A stretch of 64,000 nucleotides of DNA from Seohaeicola saemankumensis (GTDB lineage Bacteria > Pseudomonadota > Alphaproteobacteria > Rhodobacterales > Rhodobacteraceae): positions 62,001 to 126,000 of the forward strand of contig NZ_JAIUZI010000011.1 in the NCBI RefSeq assembly GCF_020171285.1. Direction: 5' to 3'. Shown in pieces: positions 16,358 to 24,677 of the stretch; position 1 is the first letter of the stretch; the number at the start of each line of letters is the position of its first letter. The notes under the pieces are model-generated. The model was given only the letters and a program-made list of their open reading frames with translations. It did no database searches and had not been told where the DNA came from. The translations under genes were made by a program, and so were the position numbers.

Positions 16358-16447
16358 CACGAATCTCCGTTGGTTGGTCGGACAGAATGGCCCGAATCTC
16401 TGCAATCTGGTCTTCTGCGACGCGCCACAGGACAGGCGCGTCTATTC

Positions 16448-17350
16448 TCACGGTGCGTTGCCCGTTGCCCGCGCCACCGCCTGAGTGGCGGCAAAATGAT
16501 GGGATGCTGCGATGGTCAAGCCTGGCAAACGCTTCCTCAGTGCTTGGACCTTGGCGAAGGACGCCAGCAGCATTTGACGGTCTCCGGTGCCGGCAACCAC
16601 GTTCTGGTCCAGCAGAGGCACTTCGTAAGTGAGATCTCCAACCAGCAGGATCGGGTCCCAGTCCTCTCGCCGGATCAACATTGACAGCGACCCTTTGGTG
16701 TGGCCGGGCGTCGGCAGAAGAACCATCGACCCGTCACCTGCAACATCATGAATGCCCTCGAACCCCTCAAAAAGCGGATCGTTGGTGGGCTCGAACGTGA
16801 TCTGCCGCCATTTCGCAGAGGGTGTTTCGATGTGCTCTCGCAAGATCCACTCGCGCTCGGGGTGCGGTTCCGACAGAATTGACCATTCCCGTTCGCTGAC
16901 GAGCAGTTCGGCCTGCGGGAGGTAGGCGATGCCGCCTACATGGTCGAAATGCAGGTGCGAGATAACAGCCGTGCGAATGTCGCCTGCGGCAACGCCCAAC
17001 TTCGCCAGGACATGATCTATGCGATCTGCTTCGGACAGATGAAACCGAAATATGCGCGGCAACAAAAATCGTCCGATCGCACTGCTGATGTAGTCGGGCG
17101 TGGTCAGGATGGCAGGATCAATACCCGTATCAAAAAGCACCCACCCATCGCGATGTTCGATCAGGAATGCCTGCAGGGGCAACCGCACCCAACGGCGTCC
17201 GAAGAACACCCACCAAAGCTGTGGTCGCTTGCTGCCGTATCGGTGTTCGTAATGTTGCTCGGCTAGACCACAAGCCAAAACCCGTACCGACCTGACAGAC
17301 GGTCCGGTCCGGTCCTTAACTTGTGTGACCTTACTTGTTAAGTCGACCAC
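16448..17350 (-). CDS. MBL-fold hydrolase, N-acyl homoserine lactonase-like
   Basis: A metallo-beta-lactamase-fold protein with the metal motif HLHFDHVGG, an upstream VLFDTGIDP, the third-ligand stretch LPTPGHTKGSLS and VGDLTYE. DTGIDP followed by a long helical insertion and then HxHxDH is the arrangement of AttM/AiiA-type AHL lactonases, so hydrolysis of a lactone signal is plausible. There is no ATG near the family start; a GTG at 17350 with AAGGGA upstream gives about 300 residues and is the best choice. The frame runs open to 17854, but that extension looks non-coding. Confidence 0.78.
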   Translation of the reverse strand: MVDLTSKVTQVKDRTGPSVRSVRVLACGLAEQHYEHRYGSKRPQLWWVFFGRRWVRLPLQAFLIEHRDGWVLFDTGIDPAILTTPDYISSAIGRFLLPRIFRFHLSEADRIDHVLAKLGVAAGDIRTAVISHLHFDHVGGIAYLPQAELLVSEREWSILSEPHPEREWILREHIETPSAKWRQITFEPTNDPLFEGFEGIHDVAGDGSMVLLPTPGHTKGSLSMLIRREDWDPILLVGDLTYEVPLLDQNVVAGTGDRQMLLASFAKVQALRKRLPGLTIAASHHFAATQAVARATGNAP

Positions 17351-18036
17351 GAATCTTTCCCTTATCGGAACGTGCGACAAGCAGCTGCTGACGTCAGAGG
17401 CTTGCAGATTCGGTTCGACAACTACCAATCGTAAGGATCGACAACCTTGACCTGCCTCAAGAACCCTGCATTCGCTGGGTGGACTGACCCTGGCAAGTGA
17501 TCTGACCTGCAGTATCGGTGCTGACCGCGCCATCTCGCACGAAGGTGTCGTGCAGCAATCTCTGTCTGAACCGCCACCGTTGTCGGGCCGCCCCTCATGA
17601 ACACCAAATCTGGGAAGCAGGCCAGAGACGGACCTGAGTTCCAGGCCGTGGCGCGGCGTGTCTGACAAAATCCGCGCGGCGCGCTTTGTCGAAGACAAAA
17701 CAGGGAAGAGACTGGAATGAGCCGCATTGCACAGCCATGCTAGCCTGTGACACCACTCAACTGTTCTTGCCAAGTTTCCAAGTTGCAAGTCCGCTTCGCC
17801 ACCCAGACCGGCGACACCAGCCTTGTTACACCTGTTACCCGTTCCGCTGATCAAACCGGTCGGGCAACCGGTGGAAGGCTGCGCCCGGGCTTTATGTGTG
17901 CAAGAGACCTCCGGATCTGGAACAGGTCTGTTTCTCGAACACGGTGGTCATCCTTTTGCCCTGTTAATTCCGGGGGTTCCAATCGTCAGGAACAGGCATC
18001 AAGATGGGAATGTCGCCACTTCGGGATTGTCTGGTT
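17351..18036. other. Divergent intergenic region of about 690 bases
   Basis: This region separates the lactonase-like gene (minus strand) from the NsrR-type gene (plus strand), so it should hold two divergent promoters. No frame in it has protein-like features, and I found no strong operator or hairpin. Confidence 0.45.
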
Positions 18037-18495
18037 ATGAAACTGACCCGCTATTCGGACTATGCGCTGCGGGTCAGCCTGTACCTCGCCTTGCACCGCG
18101 ACCGCCTGGTTTCCATTCAGGAGGTCGTCGAAACCTATGCTCTGCCGCGAGGCAACGTGATGAAGCTGGTGACGGACCTGGTCGGGGCAGGGATCCTGGT
18201 GTCGGTCCGAGGCCGCGCGGGTGGTATTCGCCTGGCCCAATCGCCGAAGGATATCACCGTCGGACGTGTTGTGCGCCATACCGAAGGCGACGGGCCGCTG
18301 GTTGATTGCTCGAATTGTATTCTCGCGCCGGCCTGTGGGTTGATTTGCATCATGCGAGAGGCGAAGCAGGCCTTCTTTGGCGTGCTCGATTCCTATTCGC
18401 TGCAGGATGTCATCACCAAGAACCCCGAAATTCTGACGTTTCTGAACCGGGATGGCGCCGAGGTGCCGGCCCGATCCAGCACTGCGGATCGCTGA
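18037..18495 (+). CDS. nsrR: Rrf2-family regulator, NsrR type
   Basis: A 152-residue Rrf2 protein: winged-helix start MKLTRYSDYALRVSLYLAL, RGNVMKLVTDLVGAGIL, and RGRAGGIRLAQ. Cys residues at about 91, 94 and 100 (DCSNCILAPAC) correspond to the iron-sulphur ligands of NsrR, with a fourth Cys at 104. NsrR senses nitric oxide through its cluster and represses NO-protective genes. The ATG at 18037 is used because homology starts there. The downstream genes encode a globin and several haem proteins, matching an NO or nitrite stress regulon. Confidence 0.8.
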   Translation: MKLTRYSDYALRVSLYLALHRDRLVSIQEVVETYALPRGNVMKLVTDLVGAGILVSVRGRAGGIRLAQSPKDITVGRVVRHTEGDGPLVDCSNCILAPACGLICIMREAKQAFFGVLDSYSLQDVITKNPEILTFLNRDGAEVPARSSTADR

Positions 18496-18554
18496 GACAG
18501 TTTGCTTCCCAGGTCATTGGGGCGGCGTTCAGACTGGTCGCAAAAAGCGCATGA

Positions 18555-18584
18555 TTTAATCATTCATCAAAAGTGAATGTTAAA
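18555..18584. promoter_or_regulatory. AT-rich inverted repeat, candidate NsrR operator
   Basis: Arms TTTAATCATTCA (18555-18566) and TGAATGTTAAA (18574-18584) are inverted repeats with one extra base in the left arm, around TCAAAAG. It lies between the NsrR-type gene and the haem-protein cluster, in a locally AT-rich stretch. Assignment to NsrR rests on position and on dyad size; it is not a clear match to a consensus I can verify. Confidence 0.45.
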
Positions 18585-18787
18585 TTTTGAAGCGCCATCA
18601 CAAATCCATTCATGAACGGCAGATTTTTGCTGCAAATGCGAAAGAAATGCTTTGCGATCGCAGCATCTCGGGTGGTCTGAGGTTTTTCCGACCATGCGAG
18701 CGCGCCTGATTTTTGGCCGGTGCCGGCCATGACGTCAGTTCTTTTTGGGTGTGATGTTTGACCTAATAGACTGTTTTTGAGGGGAAA

Positions 18788-19657
18788 ATGAAAGCCAATT
18801 CTGCCTTGGGCATGAATGAGCCAAACACAGATGTCGCGCAGCGCACCATCGTTGTCGTCGGCGGCGGGCCGGTTGGCGCGCGTGCGGCATCGGCGCTGGC
18901 ATCCCGTGGGGTGGCGGTGACATTGCTCTCGACCGAGGCCTTCCAGCCCTACAACCGGGTCAAGCTGACCCCTCTTTTGGCGGGGGATGTGCAATTTGGC
19001 GAAATCACGACGGCGAACCTGACAGACCCGGATCTGCCCCTGACGGTGCGAACCGGCATGCCCGTCACCGAAATCGACCGAGAGCACGCGTATGTGCGGA
19101 CGGCGGATGGGCAGGTCTGGCCTTACGAGAAGTTGATCATCGCGACCGGATCGCGGGCGTTTGTTCCCGACATTCCGGGGCGCGGATTGCCCGGCGTATT
19201 TACCTTTCGCTCGGCCGAGGACGCCTCGGCGCTATTGGCGCGCAGCATCAGCGCGCGGCGGGTTGTCGTGATCGGGGGCGGGCTTCTCGGGCTTGAAGCG
19301 GCCCGCGGCATGTTGCGTCGGCAGGCGCATGTCACGGTGGTGGAACATGAAAGCCGGGTCATGCCAAGGCAACTTGATGCGGGGGGCGGTGCCCTGCTGG
19401 CCCATAAGATGGCCGACCTGGGGGTCGACGCCCATACCGGCGTGGCCGTGCGCGAGATTGCGGGGGAAACCCGGGTCGCAGAGGTGCGGCTGTCCAGCGG
19501 TGATGTGCTGCCCTGCGACACGGTCATCGTTTGCACCGGTGTCAGGTCGTCTGTGCGGATTGCCACAAGGGAGCCGAGAAGAGTTTTTCACTGGGACGTC
19601 ATGGCATGCGCGGTCACGCCAAGATTTCGAAGCCGCGAGACGTCGAAAAGGGGTTGA
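18788..19657 (+). pseudogene. NirB/rubredoxin-reductase-like FAD oxidoreductase, truncated
   Basis: A 289-residue frame starting MKANSALG after GAGGGGA. It carries the FAD fold IVVVGGGPVGARAASALASRG, the substrate-region YNRVKLTPLLAGD, and the NAD fold VVVIGGGLLGLEAARGMLRRQ of nitrite-reductase/rubredoxin-reductase-type flavoproteins. Homology runs to CDTVIVCTGVR (19550 or so), where family members continue with the second FAD-binding region. Here the sequence turns at once into about 35 unrelated residues and a stop. The same DNA in the -1 frame begins with a CxxCH haem motif of a cytochrome. The simplest reading is a deletion that removed the 3' part of this gene. Confidence 0.75.
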
Positions 19658-20229
19658 AAAAGCTGGGTTGGAAATCGCCGCCCGCTGGCGTGGTCGCGGG
19701 GCTTAAAGCCTATTTGAGAGAACCGGCGCCGCCTCCTGTTATGACCACGGATGAGGCGCGGGTCGTCCTTTCGGAGGCTTCGCATGGCCGCGGCATGACC
19801 TGCGTATCATGTCACGCGCCGCACCAGGAAGACCCGCAGTATACTGCGATCACCGCATGCCTGGGCTGCCACGGTGACGACCACAGCAGGTCATATGAAA
19901 ACAGCCCGCATTTTGCCGCCTGGCAAGCCGAACTGGCAGGCGACGCCCCTGCGGGCAGTGGTGTCACCTGCGCAACTTGCCATTTGCCGCAGACCGAGAG
20001 AAAGGGCGCGGCTGTCACGAACCATAACCAGAACGACACACTTCGCCCAAATGAGAAGATGATCCGCCCCGTCTGCATGAATTGCCACGGGCTGGAGTTT
20101 TCGATCGATGCGCTGGCTGATCCCGCGCTGATTTCGAACAACTTCTCGGGTCAACCAATTCGCCATGTCGAAAGCATCGACTGGGCGATCAAGCGAGTGG
20201 AACCGCCCGAGCAAGGCGCCAACCAGTGA
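19541..20229 (+). pseudogene. Multihaem cytochrome c, N-terminally truncated (five CxxCH)
   Basis: An open frame (available from a TTG at 19531) with CADCH, CVSCH, CLGCH, CATCH and CMNCH, so five c-type haem sites. His-rich spacing and the PHFAAWQ and CATCHLPQTE stretches resemble cytochrome c3/NrfB-like electron carriers. The first haem motif starts at 19552, inside the end of the flavoprotein homology, with no signal peptide or start with a Shine-Dalgarno. A secreted cytochrome cannot be matured like this, so the gene has probably lost its 5' end. It may still be transcribed as part of the cluster. Confidence 0.7.
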
Positions 20230-20280
20230 CCGAGCGGCCCACGCATCCCGCCACTTCATAACGCAACAGGAGTTCAAGTT

Positions 20281-20850
20281 ATGACCAAGCTCGCAAAGAA
20301 AATCAAAGCCGCAATGCTGTGCGGCGCAATGGCGATGCCCGCCGCAACGGCATCGGCTGAAATGGCCTATCAGGATGTTTCGGATCTTTTGCACCTGGTG
20401 ATGTCTTCGGACCGCACCGTCTACACGCGGATGATCGTCAACCGGCTGGCCGTAAAGGAAAAGGTGATTACCGCTTCGGAACATTTCGAAGATGACAAGG
20501 CGCTGGTACTGCCGGCGCAGATGTTCCGTTTTGGGGCCGAAATGGTGGCGGAGGAAACCGATGCATTCTCCTACTCGCTGCTGTCGCTCTGGCCGATCAA
20601 CAAGCAGAACGCGCCGTCGACCGATCTTGAGAAAGAAGGTCTGCAGTATATCGCCGACAATCCGGGCGAAAACTTCTATGGTGAAGAAGAACTGGGAGGG
20701 GTGACATATTTCACCGCGTTCTATGCGGATGTCGCCGTCGCCGAAGCCTGCACATCTTGCCACAACAAGCACAAGGACTCGCCAAAAACCGACTTTGAGG
20801 GTGGTGACGTCATGGGCGGTGTCGTGATCCGTATCCCGATGGACGGTTGA
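20281..20850 (+). CDS. Periplasmic DUF3365 (Tll0287-like) haem protein
   Basis: A 189-residue protein with a signal peptide (KKIKAAMLCGAMAMPAATASA, cleavage after ASA near residue 26). It has one CxxCH (EACTSCHNKHKDSP) near residue 160 and a DFEGGDVMGGVVIRIP end, which is the layout of the DUF3365/Tll0287-like c-type haem family. Such proteins are proposed redox or gas sensors. AGGAG precedes the start. It lies between the truncated pentahaem cytochrome and a small cytochrome c, within the NsrR-linked cluster. Confidence 0.8.
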   Translation: MTKLAKKIKAAMLCGAMAMPAATASAEMAYQDVSDLLHLVMSSDRTVYTRMIVNRLAVKEKVITASEHFEDDKALVLPAQMFRFGAEMVAEETDAFSYSLLSLWPINKQNAPSTDLEKEGLQYIADNPGENFYGEEELGGVTYFTAFYADVAVAEACTSCHNKHKDSPKTDFEGGDVMGGVVIRIPMDG

Positions 20851-20852
20851 TC

Positions 20853-21299
20853 ATGCGCGCCCTGTTGATCCTTGTGGTTGCCGCCCAGTTCGGCGGTCCC
20901 GTGGCGGCGGAGGTCGCCCTGACGGATGTTGTTTCCGAACGCGGTCTCAAGGGGTTCGTGACCGTGGATCGGTTGCCCGTGCCCGCCGAACCTGTGCTGC
21001 AACAGGGGCGGACCGTGTGGGAGGGCACCTGCATGGCGTGCCACGGTGGCAACAAGGCAACTGGCGCCCCCAAGATCACCGCGACAAAAAAGTGGGAGTC
21101 CCGCATCGCGCAGGGGCTTCCGACTCTGATCGAACATGCCGTGCAGGGGTTTGTCGGCAAGACATATTCCGAGATGCCGGCGCGGGGCGGAAACCCCGAC
21201 CTCACCGACGAACAGATCGCGTCTGCCGTTGCTTTCATGGTCTGGGCTAGCGGCGGCAGGGACGCGGCGCTGCACTTCATCACAACAGAAAAGGAATGA
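20853..21299 (+). CDS. Secreted class I cytochrome c
   Basis: A 148-residue protein with a short signal peptide (MRALLILVVAAQFGGPVAAEV) and one CMACHGG haem motif, followed by KATGAPKI and a distal Met region (YSEMPARGGNPDLTDEQI), as in cytochrome c5-type carriers. It is a likely periplasmic electron carrier. The ATG at 20853 lies two bases after the preceding stop; an in-frame TTG at 20847 overlaps that gene and is not preferred. The stop overlaps the region of the globin start, so these genes are one transcript. Confidence 0.85.
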   Translation: MRALLILVVAAQFGGPVAAEVALTDVVSERGLKGFVTVDRLPVPAEPVLQQGRTVWEGTCMACHGGNKATGAPKITATKKWESRIAQGLPTLIEHAVQGFVGKTYSEMPARGGNPDLTDEQIASAVAFMVWASGGRDAALHFITTEKE

Positions 21300-21304
21300 G
21301 AACA

Positions 21305-21721
21305 ATGACACCTGAACAAATCAGCATGGTGCAAGACAGTTTCAAGAAGGTCGCTCCGATCTCGGACGTAGCCGCAGACATCTTTTATGATCGGCTTTTC
21401 GAAATCGCGCCGCAGGTGCGCGAGCTATTCCCCGAGGACATGAGCGGCCAAAAGAAGAAACTGATGCAGATGATTGCGACGGCCGTGAACGGCCTGACCA
21501 AGCTGGAGGAAATCCTGCCGGCTGTGCAAGACCTCGGGCGCCGTCACAACGACTATGGGGTGGTTGCCGAACACTACGATTATGTTGGCGCCGCTTTGTT
21601 GTTCGCCCTTGGCAAAGGGCTGGGCGATGAGTTCACCGAAGAGCTCAAGGCGGCCTGGGCTGAAACCTATGGCACCCTGGCCTCGGTCATGATCGACGCG
21701 CAAAAGGCCGCTGCGGCATGA
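21305..21721 (+). CDS. Single-domain globin (bacterial haemoglobin)
   Basis: A 138-residue globin. The proximal (F8) His is H81 in LGRRHNDYGV, and the helices before it (ADIFYDRLFEIAPQVRELFPED) match Vitreoscilla-type globins, without a flavohaemoglobin reductase domain. A role in binding or oxidising nitric oxide is likely, given the linked NsrR-type gene. AGGA at 21292-21295 lies nine bases from ATG 21305, and an ATG at 21296 has none, so 21305 is the start. It is the last gene of the cluster; a hairpin follows seven bases after the stop. Confidence 0.88.
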   Translation: MTPEQISMVQDSFKKVAPISDVAADIFYDRLFEIAPQVRELFPEDMSGQKKKLMQMIATAVNGLTKLEEILPAVQDLGRRHNDYGVVAEHYDYVGAALLFALGKGLGDEFTEELKAAWAETYGTLASVMIDAQKAAAA

Positions 21722-21727
21722 CGATAA

Positions 21728-21757
21728 CGGGGAAGAGGCCTGTGGGTTTCTTCCCCG
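21728..21757. terminator. Terminator-like hairpin after the globin gene
   Basis: Stem CGGGGAAGA (21728-21736) and TCTTCCCCG (21749-21757) with a 12-base loop, seven bases after the globin stop. It is followed by AAAGG, not a T run, so it is only a probable terminator. Confidence 0.5.
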
Positions 21758-22211
21758 AAAGGCAGGGTAGCGTCCCTGTATTGCCAGGGCCGCTTCGCGC
21801 GGCGATCCGGCTTTGACAGCGTGCCGGGCGAGGCCCAGTCACGGCACTCTGTCGGCCCCCATAGTTCCGGGCGGGGCGCGCGCGTACCGGTTGAGTTTGA
21901 GAGGCCGGTTTCCATGAGGCTTTGATGGGACTCGGGCGGGCTGGTCTCCGAAATAATCGCCTGTCTTGATCTATGCTTTGCCAGTTGGTGTACGGATACC
22001 TCCCGTGATCCCCCGGCTGGATAACCCTGGCGGCGCCCATGTTTCCAAAACGTGAGCTCCAGTTGTTAGGGCTGATTGAGACACCCTAACTCACATCTAT
22101 TAAATGTAATTTTCTGTTTCATGGGGCGCCAATGGGCGGCAGTGTTTTCTTCGGCCCAAGCTGAAAAACTTATCAATCTCATCCCGAACTCTTCCGGTTT
22201 GAGGGCGGGCG
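21758..22211. other. Intergenic region of about 450 bases
   Basis: It lies between the globin terminator and the operators of the sugar transporter. No protein-like frame is seen on either strand. The right part (22070-22135) becomes AT-rich, as expected near a promoter. Confidence 0.4.
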
Positions 22212-22257
22212 TGATGTGCGTACCTCAAAAATGTGTCGACATGAGGTGCGTACCTCA
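22212..22257. promoter_or_regulatory. Two tandem LacI-type operators upstream of the sugar ABC operon
   Basis: TGATGTGCGTACCTCA (22212-22227) and TGAGGTGCGTACCTCA (22242-22257) differ by one base and are centred exactly 30 bases apart. The second is nearly palindromic around a central CG, the usual arrangement of LacI-family sites. The transporter start is at 22323, and a LacI-type regulator is encoded in the same gene set at 29524, so repression by that protein is a reasonable inference. Confidence 0.6.
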
Positions 22258-22322
22258 AATAGCATGACAAGTGCGCCGTGATTCGAAAATTGAACGTCAG
22301 GCCGCACAAATGGGAGGATTGA

Positions 22323-23642
22323 ATGGAACACTTGAAACTGGCGAAGGCCGGGGCATTAACCGTTGCCATGAGTACTGTGGCGGCGACCGCACAGGCCGAT
22401 GATCTGACACTTTGCTGGGCGGCATGGGACCCGGCAAACGCGCTTGTGGAATTGTCGAAGGATTTCGAAGCCAAGAGTGGGCACACGATGAATTTCGAAT
22501 TCGTGCCCTGGCCCAATTTTGCCGACCGGATGCTGAACGAGCTGAATTCGGGCGGCAAACTGTGCGATCTGCTGATCGGCGACAGCCAGTGGATCGGCGG
22601 CGGCGCCGAAAACGGGCATTACGTCAAGCTGAACGACTTCTTTGATGCCAACGGCATCAGCATGGACGATTTTGCGCCGGCGACGGTTTACGCCTATTCG
22701 ACCTGGCCCAAGGGCACGCCGAATTATTATGCGCTGCCGGCGATGGGGGATGCCAACGGCTGGTTCTATCGCAAGGACTGGTTCGAACGCGACGACATCA
22801 AGGCGGCGTTCAAGGAGGCGACCGGCCGCGAGTTGGCGGAGCCGAAGAGCCAGAAGGAACTGCTGGAGATTGCGCAGTTCTTCCAGGAGCGTGAAATCGA
22901 CGGCAAGACCGTTTATGGCGCCGCCATCTTTACCGAGCGCGGGTCCGAGGGCATCACCATGGGGGTGACCGGGGCGCTGTACCCTTGGGGGTTCAAATAT
23001 GAAAACACCCCGGGCAAATACGACATGGAAGGCGCGGTGAATTCGCCCGAGGCGGTCGAGGCGCTGGAATTCTACAAGGAGTTCTACAAGACCGCGACAC
23101 CGCCGGGCTACACCAACTCTTACATGGGGGAATCTCTCGACGCCTTCAAATCCGGCCAGGTGGCGATGGCGATGAACTGGTTCGCCTTCTTCCCCGGGCT
23201 TTATGCCGATCCCAACACCGGCGGCGACAAGATCGACTTCTTCGTCAACCCGCCGCAGAACCAGGCCGGATCGACCCTGGGCGGGCAGGGGATTTCGGTG
23301 GTCTCCTATTCCGACAAGCAGGATGCGGCGCTGGAGTATATCAAGTGGTTTGCCGATCCCGAGATCCAGGCCAAGTGGTGGGAGCTGGGCGGTTATTCGG
23401 CGCATAACGCGGTGCTGAACGATCCCGGTTTCGTGGACAGCCAGCCCTTTGCCGGCGATTTCCTGGAAGCGATGGGCGCGGTGCAGGATTTCTGGCAGGA
23501 GCCGGCCTATGCCGAGCTGCTGCTGGCGATGCAGAAGCGCATTCACGACTATGTGGTGGCCGACCAGGGCACCGCCAAGGAGGCGCTTGACCTGCTGATC
23601 GAGGACTGGACCGAAGTCTTTGAGGACGAAGGCAAGCTCTGA
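22323..23642 (+). CDS. Sugar/polyol ABC transporter, periplasmic binding protein
   Basis: A 439-residue family 1 extracellular solute-binding protein. The signal peptide runs through MSTVAATAQA to about residue 25. The mature part has the carbohydrate-binding-protein layout (WAAWDPANALVELSKDF, FEFVPWPNFADRMLNELNSGG, later GGQGISVVSY). It delivers a sugar or polyol to the two permeases directly downstream. GGGAGG near 22313 gives the ATG at 22323. Two LacI-type operators and an AT-rich region precede it; a stable hairpin follows its stop. Confidence 0.9.
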   Translation: MEHLKLAKAGALTVAMSTVAATAQADDLTLCWAAWDPANALVELSKDFEAKSGHTMNFEFVPWPNFADRMLNELNSGGKLCDLLIGDSQWIGGGAENGHYVKLNDFFDANGISMDDFAPATVYAYSTWPKGTPNYYALPAMGDANGWFYRKDWFERDDIKAAFKEATGRELAEPKSQKELLEIAQFFQEREIDGKTVYGAAIFTERGSEGITMGVTGALYPWGFKYENTPGKYDMEGAVNSPEAVEALEFYKEFYKTATPPGYTNSYMGESLDAFKSGQVAMAMNWFAFFPGLYADPNTGGDKIDFFVNPPQNQAGSTLGGQGISVVSYSDKQDAALEYIKWFADPEIQAKWWELGGYSAHNAVLNDPGFVDSQPFAGDFLEAMGAVQDFWQEPAYAELLLAMQKRIHDYVVADQGTAKEALDLLIEDWTEVFEDEGKL

Positions 23643-23655
23643 CGACACTCAGGGG

Positions 23656-23680
23656 GGATCCGGCCCGCGGGGCCGGGTCC
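23656..23680. other. Stable hairpin between binding-protein and permease genes
   Basis: Stem GGATCCGGCCC (23656-23666), loop GCG, stem GGGCCGGGTCC (23670-23680), 11 pairs with one G-T pair. In transporter operons such hairpins protect the binding-protein message or lower expression of the permeases. Confidence 0.55.
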
Positions 23681-23729
23681 GCTTTGGCCGGGGCGGCCGG
23701 CCACAACACCAACAATCGGAACGCCGGAT

Positions 23730-24677
23730 ATGTCTGAACGGACAATAGATACCGTTGCCGCGGCAACGCCCGAGAAAGTTGCGCGCAAAATCAGGGGCTT
23801 GTCGGACCGGGCCATTGCATGGCTGTTTGTCGGGCCGACCATCTTCCTGCTGCTGGCGATCAACATCTTTCCGCTGATCTGGACCATCCAGCTGAGTTTC
23901 ACCAACTACAAGGCGAACCGGGTAGGCCGCGAGGTCAAGAATATCGGGCTGCGCAATTACGAACGGATCCTGACCGACAGCGATATCTGGCTGAACATGC
24001 AGGCCACGGCGCATTTCCTGTTCTGGACGATCTTTTTCCAGGTGCTGATCGGGTTCACGCTGGCCTGGCTGATCAACAAGAAATTCAAGGGAAACGATCT
24101 GTGGACCACGGTGATCGTGCTGCCGATGATGCTGTCGCCGGCGGTGGTCGGCAATTTCTGGAAGTTCCTGTACCAGCCGCAGATCGGGCTGTTCAATTAC
24201 ATCGTGTCGTTTTTCACCGGCGCCGAGCCGTCGAGTTTCGAGATGTTGGGGCAGGTGAACCTGGCGCCCTGGTCGATTGTCATTGTCGATACCTGGATGT
24301 GGACGCCGTTTGTGATGCTGATCTGCCTGGCGGGGCTGCGGTCGATCCCCGATTACATCTATGAGGCGGCGGAAATCGACCGGGCCAGCAAGCTGCGGCA
24401 GTTCTTTACCATCACCATTCCGATGGTGTTGCCGTTCCTGATGCTGGCGGTGCTGTTCCGGGGCATCGAGAATTTCAAGATGTTCGATCTTGTGGTGCAG
24501 TTGACCGGGGGTGGGCCGGGATCGACGACGGAGCTGACCTCGATCAATCTCAAGCGCGAAGCCTTTGAGAAGTGGCGCACCGGCTATGCCTCGGCTTACG
24601 CGATCATCCTCTTTGTCACGGTGTTCGGCCTTGCGTCGATCTATGTCAAAGCGCTGAACAAGGTGAAGGAAAGATGA
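23730..24677 (+). CDS. Sugar ABC transporter permease, MalF type
   Basis: A 315-residue membrane protein with six predicted transmembrane segments, starting after a polar N-terminus (FVGPTIFLLLAINIFPLIW). The EAA-type loop for ATPase contact is YEAAEIDRASKLRQFFTITIPMV. It pairs with the following permease. The TGA overlaps the next ATG (ATGA). It is part of the transporter whose binding protein is at 22323. Confidence 0.9.
   Translation: MSERTIDTVAAATPEKVARKIRGLSDRAIAWLFVGPTIFLLLAINIFPLIWTIQLSFTNYKANRVGREVKNIGLRNYERILTDSDIWLNMQATAHFLFWTIFFQVLIGFTLAWLINKKFKGNDLWTTVIVLPMMLSPAVVGNFWKFLYQPQIGLFNYIVSFFTGAEPSSFEMLGQVNLAPWSIVIVDTWMWTPFVMLICLAGLRSIPDYIYEAAEIDRASKLRQFFTITIPMVLPFLMLAVLFRGIENFKMFDLVVQLTGGGPGSTTELTSINLKREAFEKWRTGYASAYAIILFVTVFGLASIYVKALNKVKER

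Noticed and set aside
17351..17854. N-terminal extension of the lactonase-like hydrolase
   Set aside because: Family homology begins near the GTG at 17350, which has a Shine-Dalgarno; the extension is rich in Cys, Ser and Arg, without family features.
22356..23648. 430-residue antisense frame in the sugar-binding-protein gene
   Set aside because: It mirrors the codon bias of the real gene on the plus strand, which has a signal peptide and family motifs.
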